From: JBFFXF01 sp041569895 | GTDB lineage: Bacteria > Planctomycetota > UBA8108 > JACQVS01 | Assembly: GCA_041569895.1 (NCBI GenBank) | Contig: JBFFXF010000101.1 | Coordinates: forward strand, 1-22,989 | Direction: 5' to 3' | DNA length: 22,989 nucleotides | Part shown: positions 6,597 to 14,903 of the stretch, one piece after another | Position numbering within the stretch: the first letter of the stretch is position 1 | Layout: each line of letters starts with the position of its first letter | Made by a program: the position numbers and the translations under genes | Notes under the pieces: model-generated | The model's database searches: none | What the model was told of the DNA's origin: nothing | The model's input: the letters and a program-made list of their open reading frames with translations, nothing else

Positions 6597-7185
6597 TTTC
6601 TCTCCGTATCCCACACACTCCCCACAGCACGCCGACGGCCGCGCCGACGTAGACTCCGATGTGCGCTCCCCACACCGTCACGAACGACGCCGTCTCGCTG
6701 GCCGTGAGCACGGTCTCGAGGTCGTTGATGAGACCTCGCGGGCACACCCGGGGAAAGAGCAGTGCGCCCGCCACGCCGAGGACGATGGCCGATGCGATCG
6801 GCTTCCACGTCAGGATGGTCAGGCGGCGGTAGGAGACGATCGGTCGTGGTGATCGGAAGGTGTTTGCGAAGAGATAGAACGCCCCCGCGATGATGCCCGC
6901 CGAGGACCCGGCCTTCGCGCCGAGTGATGCGACTCTCAGCCGGAATTCCTCTCCGGCCGGGATCTCCTTGCCGAGGACGAAGTACTCCGGGGAGAGCGAG
7001 CTCGTGATCTGATCGTTCAGCACGCCGAGGACGCAGCCCGCGAGGCCGCACCCGGCGAGGAACGCGTATTCCCTCCATCTCGTGAAACGTCCCGGCCTCC
7101 GGAGCGACTCCCAGACGACGAGAGAGACCGCCAGCACGAGCAGCGCCAGGAGGCGCAGGGCGTACGGGGGCGATGAGAGCTCCAT
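6583..7185 (-). CDS. Five-helix integral membrane protein, unknown function
   Basis: A 200-residue protein starting at ATG 7185. Predicted membrane segments are residues 9-25, 40-56, 89-108, 128-146 and 172-191. The most distinctive segment is NDQITSSLSPEYFVLGK (57-73) in the first large loop, which I believe is a conserved signature in uncharacterised bacterial membrane proteins, followed by a short charged region and the Gly/Ala-rich helix GAKAGSSAGIIAGAFYLFAN. No enzyme motif is recognisable. TACAAT lies 6 nt before the start and there is no ribosome site, which suggests leaderless expression. The gene is convergent with the 5822 gene and divergent from the ABC operon. Confidence 0.8.
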   Translation of the reverse strand: MELSSPPYALRLLALLVLAVSLVVWESLRRPGRFTRWREYAFLAGCGLAGCVLGVLNDQITSSLSPEYFVLGKEIPAGEEFRLRVASLGAKAGSSAGIIAGAFYLFANTFRSPRPIVSYRRLTILTWKPIASAIVLGVAGALLFPRVCPRGLINDLETVLTASETASFVTVWGAHIGVYVGAAVGVLWGVCGIRRETPRE

Positions 7186-7191
7186 GGCAGA

Positions 7192-7197
7192 ATTGTA
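7192..7197 (-). promoter_or_regulatory. -10-like TACAAT with ATG 6 nt downstream (leaderless)
   Basis: Reading the minus strand, TACAAT (7197-7192) is followed by TCTGCC and then ATG 7185. Transcription would start at or next to the A of the start codon. The match to TATAAT is 5 of 6. Confidence 0.5.
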
Positions 7198-7250
7198 GCC
7201 CGGAACGTTCGCAGAGGCGGAGACAGCGACCGCGACCCGGTGTTTCCCTG

Positions 7251-7295
7251 AATCTGTGTAATCTGCGTAATCTGCGTAATCTGCGGAATCTGCGT
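7251..7295. repeat. Five tandem 9-bp units AATCTGCGT
   Basis: Five consecutive 9-mers: AATCTGTGT, AATCTGCGT x2, AATCTGCGG, AATCTGCGT. Read on the other strand they are ACGCAGATT repeats. The array is enclosed by CGGAACG (7201-7207) and CGTTCCG (7293-7299). It lies in the 233-bp gap between the 7185 gene and the ABC operon. Confidence 0.9.
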
Positions 7296-7418
7296 TCCGT
7301 CCCTCCCCGTCCCGGGTCGTCCTGATTTGTAGACATGGGACCGCGCCCCGCGTACCTTCGTACTCGGCGCCGGATCGACCGCTGGCCGCCGGCGCGGGGC
7401 ACTCGGAGACACGAGCGG

Positions 7419-9281
7419 ATGACCCACCAGCCGATGATCCACCGCAGGCGGACTCCCTGGCGATCGCTGCTCGCGCTTCTCCTCGTCCATCTCGTCGCGG
7501 TCTCCGAGGAGGAGCCTCCGCCGTTGACCGCCAGCTTGCAGGTCGATGGGGTGCAACCGCGTTCCGGCGCGCCGTGGTGGGCCCGCGTGACGCTCACGAG
7601 CGCCGCGCCCGCGATCCTCGAGGGGCACCTCGTGCTCTCGGTCGATTTCTTCGGCGACGGTAACGCCGTCGAGCGCTTCCGCACCGGGGAGCTCGTCCTG
7701 CGACCGGGTGAGCAGTCGTTTCGTATGCTGCTGCCGGACCTCGGGACGGGTGGCGTCCTCTCACTGTCGTTCGAGGCCGGGGATGCCGTCCACCGTCTCG
7801 GTTCGCAGCCGCTCGCGTGGCTGGCCGGTCAGGACACCGTGACCATCTGCTCGGCCGAGCCCGTCGCCGCAGCCGCCGTGACCACCGCACTGCTGAACGG
7901 CCTGCGCGTCGAAAGAGTCGTCGAGCAGAGGCGCCGCCGGAGTGGCATGCCGACGGTGACGATGTTCGCCCGCGTGGACCCATCGCGGTTGCCCGACCGG
8001 CCGATCGGGTTCTGTGCGTTTGACCTCGTGCTCCTCACCGGGCCGGGTTTCCTGGGACTGTCGGCTGGCCAGCTCGACGCTCTCGAGGCATGGGTGCTGG
8101 CAGGCGGGAGCATCGTCGTCGCGACCGGTGGCGGACAGAGGTCAGGGTTCGGCGAACGTCACGTGCGCTTCCTGAACCGCCTGGCCGACTCCGACGACCC
8201 GGTCGTCGAACGCGACCGGGCCGGCAGGCTGAGCTGGGCCTCCGAGCCGGGTCCGACGCGCATGCGTCTCGCGGAGCCCGGTGTCGGCAGGGCGGCGCTC
8301 TCCATCGACGACACGCTTCCCGATCCGGACGCTCCATGGTTCCGCGACGCGGTGCGCTTTCTGTGGAACACACGGCCGCGGGTCGGTCCCACAACCATCG
8401 TCGGCGGCCCGGGTGTCCCGTTGCAGCCCTTCGTCGAGCAGTCGCTGCAGCCGGAGGGCGTCAGCCTCCTTCCGTGGTGGCTCGTCGCCATTCTCCTCCT
8501 GGGCTTTCTCGCCGCCACCAGCCCGCTCGACTACCTCATCCTCGGACGCCTCCGGCGACGCTCCCTCACCTGGCTGATCTTCCCGGCGCTGACCGTCGGA
8601 TTCACCTTCCTCGTCGTCGAGCTCTCGGATGAGTTCCTGACGTCGCGGCTCGACCGCCGACGGCTCGTCCTCCAGGACGGTCTGCCCGACGGCACGGTGG
8701 TCCGGCGCAGCGAGTTCGACCTCTTCTACGCCGCCTTCGATCGGGTCCACGAGGAGACCGGGTCCGACGTGATCGTCAGCGCGCTCGAGAGGCAAGAATA
8801 CTCCCTGTACGCGCCGGACCCGGTTCCCTCGATCCTGCGGGACGCGAAGTACGAGGGTCACCTCGCCTCGCGCTCCACCTTCAGGCTGCCGTTGAAGAAA
8901 TGGCGCCCGCAGCTGGTGCGTCGCCTCGAGCTCGGCCCGGGCGCGCCGCTGCCGCCCGAAGTCGAGACGGCGTTCGAGCAGATCGACTGGAATCGAGGCA
9001 CGGCGGCGAGCTTCCCGGGGACGCTGTGGGAGAGCGACGGCGAGAGCGTGAGGCTCGTGCGATCGAGCGGATCACCGGACGCTTTCGGCGTGCTGGAGCG
9101 CATCGTCTTCCACCTCTGCCGCGAGATCCGCGGCGGCCCGTTCACCAGGCGCGCACCGCGCGGCGGCATCCTGCTCGGCGATCTCGTCCTCGACCGCTCG
9201 GACCGAGCGCTCGTCGCGCTGTTTCGATCCGGCGGCGACATCTACATGCGGCGGTGCGTCTACCGCGGGGGAGCGCGATGA
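7419..9281 (+). CDS. Membrane-anchored accessory protein of an ABC-2 export operon (GATase-like extracytoplasmic domain)
   Basis: A 620-residue protein, first gene of a three-gene operon. ATG 7419 is chosen because the hydrophobic signal segment (LLALLLVHLVAV, about 17-28) follows closely; ATG 7335 and ATG 7434 are alternatives and no strong ribosome site decides. Residues 30-350 are predicted outside the cytoplasm. Residues about 200-262 (FDLVLLTGPGFLGLSAGQLD, then LEAWVLAGGSIVVATGG) resemble the class I glutamine-amidotransferase-like fold of exported accessory proteins, without an obvious catalytic Cys. Two membrane helices follow (about 352-372, WWLVAILLLGFLAATSPLDY; about 381-402, LTWLIFPALTVGFTFLVVEL), then a 200-residue C-terminal domain. 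Its stop overlaps the ATPase start by 4 bp (ATGA), so it probably works with the transporter. The substrate is unknown. Confidence 0.8.
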   Translation: MTHQPMIHRRRTPWRSLLALLLVHLVAVSEEEPPPLTASLQVDGVQPRSGAPWWARVTLTSAAPAILEGHLVLSVDFFGDGNAVERFRTGELVLRPGEQSFRMLLPDLGTGGVLSLSFEAGDAVHRLGSQPLAWLAGQDTVTICSAEPVAAAAVTTALLNGLRVERVVEQRRRRSGMPTVTMFARVDPSRLPDRPIGFCAFDLVLLTGPGFLGLSAGQLDALEAWVLAGGSIVVATGGGQRSGFGERHVRFLNRLADSDDPVVERDRAGRLSWASEPGPTRMRLAEPGVGRAALSIDDTLPDPDAPWFRDAVRFLWNTRPRVGPTTIVGGPGVPLQPFVEQSLQPEGVSLLPWWLVAILLLGFLAATSPLDYLILGRLRRRSLTWLIFPALTVGFTFLVVELSDEFLTSRLDRRRLVLQDGLPDGTVVRRSEFDLFYAAFDRVHEETGSDVIVSALERQEYSLYAPDPVPSILRDAKYEGHLASRSTFRLPLKKWRPQLVRRLELGPGAPLPPEVETAFEQIDWNRGTAASFPGTLWESDGESVRLVRSSGSPDAFGVLERIVFHLCREIRGGPFTRRAPRGGILLGDLVLDRSDRALVALFRSGGDIYMRRCVYRGGAR

Positions 9282-10210
9282 GCTTCGTCGACGTCAAGCA
9301 CCTGCGCGTTCGCTACGGCAAGCTCGAGGCGGTGAAGGGGATCTCCTTCCAGATCCCGCGCGGCGAGGTGTTCGGGTTCATCGGACCGAACGGCGCGGGG
9401 AAGACCTCGACGATCAAGGTGCTCGCGACGCTCCTGACTCCGGCCGCCGGCATGGTGAAGATCGACGACGTCAACGTCCAGCGCCGCCCGCGCGAGGTCC
9501 GCAAGCGTATCGGCTACGTGCCGGATTTCTTCGGCGTCTACGACGACCTGACGGTGAAGGAGTACCTGCACTTCTTCGCATCCGCCTACCGCATCCGCGG
9601 ACTCAAGCGGCACCGAGTCGTCGACGGTGTCCTGGAGCTCACCGACCTCGGCGGCAAGATCGACGCCCACGTCGACTCGCTCTCCCGCGGCATGAAGCAG
9701 CGGCTCGGGATCGCGCGCGTGCTGCTCCACGATCCCGACGTGCTGCTGCTCGACGAGCCGGCCAGCGGGCTCGACCCGCGCGCCCGCATCGAGATCCGCG
9801 AGCTGCTGCGCGAGCTCCGTCGCATGGGGAAGACGATCCTGATATCGAGCCACATCCTCCACGAGCTGTCGCAGCTCTGCACGCGGATCGGCATCATCGA
9901 GAGCGGCCGCATGGTCGCCGAGGGCTCGCTCGAGGAGATCTACCGCAAGATCGACCTGCTGCGCCTCGTCCACATCCAGCTCGCGGACAACGGCGAGGCG
10001 ACGCTCGAGAAGCTCCGGTCGATCGACGGCGTCGTCGAGGTGCGCCGCGAGGTCGACCGCATCGCGCTCCGCGTGCGTGAGTACGGCGACTCGCTCGAGG
10101 ACCTGCTCGAGAAGATCCTCGCGACCGGCGCGCGCGTGCGCATGTTCCAGCCACAGGCGATGGACATGGAGACCGCGTTCATGAAGCTCACCGAGGGGAA
10201 GCTGTCGTGA
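9278..10210 (+). CDS. ABC transporter ATP-binding protein (ABC-2 type)
   Basis: A 310-residue cytoplasmic ATPase that powers the permease encoded next. The start at ATG 9278 overlaps the previous stop (ATGA) and has GGGGGAG just upstream. Walker A is GPNGAGKT (36-43), the ABC signature is LSRGMKQ (135-141), Walker B is VLLLDE (155-160) with PASGLD as D-loop, and the switch His is H192 in LISSHILHEL. The Q-loop position reads YVPDFFGVYDDLTV, with Asp instead of Gln; as far as I recall this wording recurs in ABC-2 export ATPases of this kind. Residues 225-310 form a C-terminal extension with a beta-strand pattern, typical of DrrA/CcmA-like exporters. It overlaps the permease start (GTGA). Confidence 0.96.
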   Translation: MSFVDVKHLRVRYGKLEAVKGISFQIPRGEVFGFIGPNGAGKTSTIKVLATLLTPAAGMVKIDDVNVQRRPREVRKRIGYVPDFFGVYDDLTVKEYLHFFASAYRIRGLKRHRVVDGVLELTDLGGKIDAHVDSLSRGMKQRLGIARVLLHDPDVLLLDEPASGLDPRARIEIRELLRELRRMGKTILISSHILHELSQLCTRIGIIESGRMVAEGSLEEIYRKIDLLRLVHIQLADNGEATLEKLRSIDGVVEVRREVDRIALRVREYGDSLEDLLEKILATGARVRMFQPQAMDMETAFMKLTEGKLS

Positions 10211-11922
10211 TGATCGACCTGCCGCTCTTCCGGCGCGAGCTGATCGAGCAGGCGGCGCGGAAGAGCACCTACGCCATCCGCACGGTCTACGCGACGCTCC
10301 TCTTCGGAGTGTTTCTCTTCGTCTACGCCGGCGGCCAGGAGGCCGCGCTCGGCCAGGGCTCCGAGCTGCTCGAAGCTCTGGTGATCACGCAGTTCGTCGG
10401 CATCTACCTCTTCGTGCCCGCGCTCTTCGCCGGCGCCGTGAGCGCGGAGAAGGAGAACGGCTCGCTCGGCCTGCTCTTCCTGACCGATCTCGGGCCGGCG
10501 TCGATCCTCTTCCAGAAGCTCCTCGGACGTCTCGTGCCGATGGTCACGGTCGCCATGCTCGCGATGCCGCTGATGGCGCTGGCGTACTCGCTCGGCGGCG
10601 TGACGACCTTCGAGATCGAGAGCGCGGTCTTTCACCTCGCGCTGGCGTGCGTGCAGACCGCGGCGATCGCGCTCTTCTTCTCGGCGTTCTGCGGCACGGC
10701 GGTGTCGGCTTTGATCTCGACGTACATCTTCGGCGCGCTCTTCTTCCTCGTCGGGCCGGTTCTCCTGCACGTGCTCTACGTCGGAGTCGGCGCGCTTTTC
10801 GACGGATGGGGCCATTTCCGCGAGGGCCTGGTTCTCTCGTCGTCGTTGCGAGACCAACGAGACCAACCCGTCGTCATTGCTGCATCGCTTTTCCCGATGG
10901 ATCTTCACACGCGCGCGGTGGATTGGGGCTTTGTTGGATGGTCCTGGAACGTCCGCCACGCCCTGCCCGCCATCGCCAGCATTTTCTTCTTCCTCGCGCT
11001 GACGCGGCTCGTCTTCGTCCGCCGCGCGTTCGTCAGGTCGACGAGCCTGCTGATGGGGTTCCTGCGCGCCATCGACCGCGGCTTCCATCGCCTCAACGAG
11101 CGTCTCGGCGGCGTCGTGGTCGTGCGCGATCGCGAGGACCTGCCGGACGCCGAGCCGATCGCCTGGCGCGAGGGGCGCAAGAAGGCGCTCGGCAACTCGC
11201 GCTACCTGACGCGCATCCTGCTCGTGCTCGAGCTGCCGGTGGTCTGCATCGGGCTGTTCGAGCTTCTCAAGAATCCGATGGCGCGTGCCTGGAACGCGCA
11301 GAGCGAGGTGCTCTCGGCGTGCATCTTGGCGCTGTGGGGGTTCGCGGCCGTCACGCTCATCGTCGCCGGCGTCAACGCCGTCGCGTCGGAGCGCAGCCAG
11401 GGGACGCTCGGCATCCTGATGACGACGCCGATCACCGGGCGCGAGTTCGCCACGCAGAAATGTCGGGGCATGCGCCGGCTGCGCACCGTCTTCCTGGTGC
11501 CGTTCGTGACGCTCTTCCTCTTCGAGGCGATCGTCGAGAGGTACTCGGTGCCGTCGGCTGTGGCGTACCTCGGCGTGTCGACCGCGCTCATTGCCTTCTT
11601 CATGCCACTTTTCTCCTGGGCCGGCATCTGGTTCGCTCTCCGGTTCGAGAACCGTGTGCGCGCCATCGTCTCCGGTCTCGTCGCGCTCGTCCTCTGGGCG
11701 TTCACACCACTGTCGCTCGGATTGCCCCTCGTCGTGGTCGGGATGGAGAACGACTGGCCGCTCTCGATGCCGGCGATCGCCGTGCTTCCGATTTTGGTAC
11801 TCGGGCTGCCTTTCGCCGCGGGCGTCGCCGCCGGCTGGATCGCCTTCGTCAGCGAGCGCGCCTGCTCGAACGCCGACCGCGCCCTCGGCCGGGTGCTGTC
11901 GCCGTCGTGGTACGCGCACTGA
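10207..11922 (+). CDS. ABC-2 type permease with two fused halves
   Basis: A 571-residue polytopic membrane protein. GTG 10207 overlaps the ATPase stop; ATG 10210 is equally possible. It seems to be two ABC-2 half-permeases in one chain. Each half has the family hallmark loop with a conserved GSL/GTL: AVSAEKENGSLGLLFLTDL (about residues 77-95) and AVASERSQGTLGILMTTPI (about 391-409). Each is preceded by two membrane helices and followed by three or more. The halves are joined by a cytoplasmic linker around 285-330 (RAIDRGFHRLNERLGGVVVV). One ATPase gene with a fused two-half permease suggests a full exporter built from an ATPase dimer and a single permease chain. The substrate is unknown. It converges on the FG-GAP gene with a 12-bp gap and no visible terminator. 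Confidence 0.92.
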   Translation: MMIDLPLFRRELIEQAARKSTYAIRTVYATLLFGVFLFVYAGGQEAALGQGSELLEALVITQFVGIYLFVPALFAGAVSAEKENGSLGLLFLTDLGPASILFQKLLGRLVPMVTVAMLAMPLMALAYSLGGVTTFEIESAVFHLALACVQTAAIALFFSAFCGTAVSALISTYIFGALFFLVGPVLLHVLYVGVGALFDGWGHFREGLVLSSSLRDQRDQPVVIAASLFPMDLHTRAVDWGFVGWSWNVRHALPAIASIFFFLALTRLVFVRRAFVRSTSLLMGFLRAIDRGFHRLNERLGGVVVVRDREDLPDAEPIAWREGRKKALGNSRYLTRILLVLELPVVCIGLFELLKNPMARAWNAQSEVLSACILALWGFAAVTLIVAGVNAVASERSQGTLGILMTTPITGREFATQKCRGMRRLRTVFLVPFVTLFLFEAIVERYSVPSAVAYLGVSTALIAFFMPLFSWAGIWFALRFENRVRAIVSGLVALVLWAFTPLSLGLPLVVVGMENDWPLSMPAIAVLPILVLGLPFAAGVAAGWIAFVSERACSNADRALGRVLSPSWYAH

Positions 11923-11934
11923 CGTGACCTCGCC

Positions 11935-14811
11935 TCACGGGCAGTTCGGAACGCGGCAGTCGAGGTCGTCTTCCGTCGCGTCGACGCGGCACTCGCGCAG
12001 CGTCTGGATCGACGGGATCGGGGTCTGGGAGAGGCCGAGGAAGAGCACGACGTTGACGAGGTGACCGTCGGTGATCTCGAGGCGGCCGTTGTCGTCGACG
12101 TCGGCCGCGTCGAGGCACGTCGGCTCGGGTCCGCCGAGGAAGAGATAGCTCAGGATGAACACGCTGTCGGAGATGTCCAGCCGGCCATCGGCGTTGGCGT
12201 CGGCGCGACGCAGGCGCGGGTCGCAGTCGTCCGGGCGGCCGTTGCCATCCCGGTCGGTCGCGAGCGCGGCCACGGTGCCGTTCAGGAGCACTCGCGCCGT
12301 GGCGCCCCCCGTCCGGAGCGTCGCGACGTCGAGGCGTCCGTCCCCGTCGAAGTCGGCGAGGCCGACGTCGGCGGGACTGCCCACGGCGACAGAGGGGACC
12401 TCGTCGAAGCGGAAGCCGCCCGCGTTCCGGAAAACCGAGAGGCCGTTCCCGCTGCTCGACATGACGACGAGATCCGGTTGCCCGTCGAGGTCGAGATCGC
12501 CCGTCCGCACGGCCGCGGCGCTTCGCTCGAGGTCGATCCCGCCGACGGCCTCGAATGCTCCGCCGCCGTCGCCCGCGAACAGGACGACGCCGCGTGGGGA
12601 GGAGACCGCCGACACGACGTCGTCGACGCCGTCGCCGTCGAGGTCGAGGAGCTCGAACCCCCGGCCCACGCCGTAGAACGAATCGCCACGCCGGGCGAAG
12701 GTGCCGTCGCCGCGGTTCCGGTGCACGACGATGACGCCCGCGCCGGGTCCGTGGCGGACGATGTCGAGGTCGCCGTCTCCGTCGAGGTCGCGTGCGTGGA
12801 GGCTTCCCGATGAGATCCCCGGCGCGACGAGGTACCGGTGCGCCGCCTGGAACGAGCCGCTGCCGTCCGCGAGCAGGACCGTCGTGTGCTGGCCGGTGAT
12901 CGCGGCGACGTCGTTCGCGCCGTCGCCATCGAGATCCGCCGCGACGACGCCGTTTGCGCCGTCGAGCAGTCGCGTCGATTGCCGCGTCGTTCGAGCGGCG
13001 ATTCCCGAAACGAGCCACCCGTCATCGGTCAGGAGGTCGGCGACGCCGTCGCCGTCGAGATCGGCGATCGCCGGGCGCTCGACGACCCCCGGAAGGTCGA
13101 GTGTCTCACGAAACGTCTCCTCCGCGATGACGCCGGAACCGTCGTTGAAGAGGACGTGCGCCTGCCGGCGCCCGACGATGAGGTCGGTGGCGCCGTCGCC
13201 GTCGACGTCGGCGGCGAGCACCTGCCCCGGGAAGTTGTCGCGTCGGAGGTCGAGCGGCTCTCCGAGCGGGTCGAGCGCGCTCGAGGGGTGGATGCGGACG
13301 TATCTCTCGCGGTCCGTCACGAAGACGAGCGTCACGAGCTCCGCCAGGCCGTCGCCGTCGAGGTCGGCGGCCACCGCCCTCGTCCCGATCGCCGATCGCC
13401 ACGGCGGCGTCCGGGAGTGATCCGCGCCGAACCCGCCGCGGCCGTCGTTCGAGAGCAGCGTCACGTCACGAGAGCGGGCGTTTCCGACGACGAGGTCCGG
13501 ATCGCCGTCGAGGTCGATGTCGCCGACCAGCAGCTCGCTCGGCTCGATTCCGACGCCGACCCTGCGCGCGGGCTGGAAGACGCGGGGATCGTCGGTCCCC
13601 GAGGTCAGGAGCACGGAGATCGCGTCTCCCCGCGCGTCCGTCGTGACCACATCGAGGCGTCCGTCCGCGTCGAGGTCCGCGACGGCGAGCGGGAACGGCT
13701 CCGCGCCGTCGCCGAGCGCTACCGGTTCCTCGAACGTGCCGTCCCCGTGGCCGTAGAACACCGAGAACGTCCCTGCGTTCGCATCCCCGGAGAGTATGTC
13801 CGCCGCACCGTCGGCGTCGATGTCGGCGACGGTCGTGGCACGCGGAAGCGATCCGCCGGACAGCCGGCTCGCCACCGAGAAACCGCCCAGGCCGTCGTTG
13901 AGCAGCACGCTGAGCGCCTCGCTGTCGCCGAAGAAGTTGAGGTGCGTGGTCACCAGATCGGCGTCGCCGTCGGCGTCGACGTCCGCGACGATGATCTCCA
14001 CGCCGAGAGACAGCCCGATGACATGGTCGACGGCCGGCCCGAGCTGCCCGTCGGCGCCCTGGAGCACGACCGACACCGAGTCGTCCGCGGCCATCGCCAG
14101 ATCGGCACGGCCGTCGCCATCGAGGTCCGCCGTGACCAGCCCGCGAACGCCGCCACCGAGGAGGTGGAGTCTCGCGTCGCCGAACGAGCCGTCGCCGAGG
14201 TTCGGGATGACCCAGAGCTCGCCGACCGACTCGCCTGGCGTGTCGATGTCCGCCGAGGCGGCCAGATCGAGGTCGCCGTCGCCGTCGAGGTCCGCCGCGA
14301 CCAGGCCCCACGGTCGCGACTGGTTGGCGCCGAGCGCGCGCTCGATGGGCGGCGCGAAGGCGCCCGTTCCGTCGCCGAGCGAGATGCGCACGACGCGCCC
14401 GAGGTGCTCGGTGCTGGCGACGTCATCGTCCCCGTCCCCATCGAGGTCGGCAAAGACGGTGAAACGCGGCAACTGGCCGCCGAGCGTGCTGTTGACGATC
14501 GATTCCCCCGGACCGCCGCCGTCGTTCACGAGGGCAGTCAGCAGCGCGCCGTCGTCGGAGCAACACGCGGTGAGGATGACGTCGAGGTCACCGTCGTGAC
14601 CGAGATCGGTCCAGTGCAGCTCGCCGGGAGCTCCCGCGAGTGGCCGGACAACGGCGTCGCCGAGACGCAGCGGACCGGGGCGCAGCTCCTCCGCGTCCTC
14701 GATGCCGTTCGCGTTGCAGTCCTCCCCCTGGACGGTCTGGAAACCCGCGAGAAGCGCGGCGAGCAGGACGCCCGCGCTGAAGACGATCGCCGGCCGTGAG
14801 CGCTGACCCAT
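11935..14811 (-). CDS. Large secreted FG-GAP/VCBS repeat protein with dockerin-like C-terminal tail
   Basis: A 958-residue exported protein. ATG 14811 is set by GGAGG 6 nt upstream and by the signal peptide (MGQRSRPAIVFSAGVLLAAL, likely cut near VQG-ED). The mature N-terminus starts with DCNANGIEDAEEL, a thrombospondin type-3-like calcium motif. I count 16 D-x-D-x-D-G type repeats, for example DLDGDGDLDLAA, DVDADGDADLVT and DFDGDGRLDVAT, each in a 45-60 residue beta-propeller-like unit, enough for two 7- or 8-bladed propellers. After DRDGNGRPDDCD, residues 867-958 form the dockerin-like tail with two loops (ADANADGRLDISDS and ADVDDNGRLEITDG) and end in LDCRVPNCP, comparable to the protease tail. 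Likely role: cell-surface adhesion or calcium-dependent scaffolding. The antisense strand is open over long stretches because of the GAC/GTC-rich coding, and those frames are shadows. Confidence 0.92.
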   Translation of the reverse strand: MGQRSRPAIVFSAGVLLAALLAGFQTVQGEDCNANGIEDAEELRPGPLRLGDAVVRPLAGAPGELHWTDLGHDGDLDVILTACCSDDGALLTALVNDGGGPGESIVNSTLGGQLPRFTVFADLDGDGDDDVASTEHLGRVVRISLGDGTGAFAPPIERALGANQSRPWGLVAADLDGDGDLDLAASADIDTPGESVGELWVIPNLGDGSFGDARLHLLGGGVRGLVTADLDGDGRADLAMAADDSVSVVLQGADGQLGPAVDHVIGLSLGVEIIVADVDADGDADLVTTHLNFFGDSEALSVLLNDGLGGFSVASRLSGGSLPRATTVADIDADGAADILSGDANAGTFSVFYGHGDGTFEEPVALGDGAEPFPLAVADLDADGRLDVVTTDARGDAISVLLTSGTDDPRVFQPARRVGVGIEPSELLVGDIDLDGDPDLVVGNARSRDVTLLSNDGRGGFGADHSRTPPWRSAIGTRAVAADLDGDGLAELVTLVFVTDRERYVRIHPSSALDPLGEPLDLRRDNFPGQVLAADVDGDGATDLIVGRRQAHVLFNDGSGVIAEETFRETLDLPGVVERPAIADLDGDGVADLLTDDGWLVSGIAARTTRQSTRLLDGANGVVAADLDGDGANDVAAITGQHTTVLLADGSGSFQAAHRYLVAPGISSGSLHARDLDGDGDLDIVRHGPGAGVIVVHRNRGDGTFARRGDSFYGVGRGFELLDLDGDGVDDVVSAVSSPRGVVLFAGDGGGAFEAVGGIDLERSAAAVRTGDLDLDGQPDLVVMSSSGNGLSVFRNAGGFRFDEVPSVAVGSPADVGLADFDGDGRLDVATLRTGGATARVLLNGTVAALATDRDGNGRPDDCDPRLRRADANADGRLDISDSVFILSYLFLGGPEPTCLDAADVDDNGRLEITDGHLVNVVLFLGLSQTPIPSIQTLRECRVDATEDDLDCRVPNCP

Positions 14812-14903
14812 GATCCCTCCTGAATGACCCGCCCGGTGACGTGACGTCGAGTGTAAACGGCAATCGCGTCGTGGGCCAGGAAAGTCGCGCTGCCTGTCGC
14901 GGC

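Noticed and set aside
7251..7295. Possible CRISPR array
   Set aside because: Nine-bp units are directly adjacent with no spacers, and no cas genes are present. The hexamer arrays fail for the same reason.
9940..11919. Long minus-strand frame antisense to the ABC permease (659 residues)
   Set aside because: Rich in Arg, Glu, Asp and His with no domain, typical of the antisense of GC-rich membrane-protein genes. The plus strand has clear ABC motifs.
12838..14799. Plus-strand frame of 653 residues antisense to the FG-GAP gene
   Set aside because: It mirrors the GAC/GTC-rich repeat coding; the product is an Arg/Val/Glu-rich repeat without domains.
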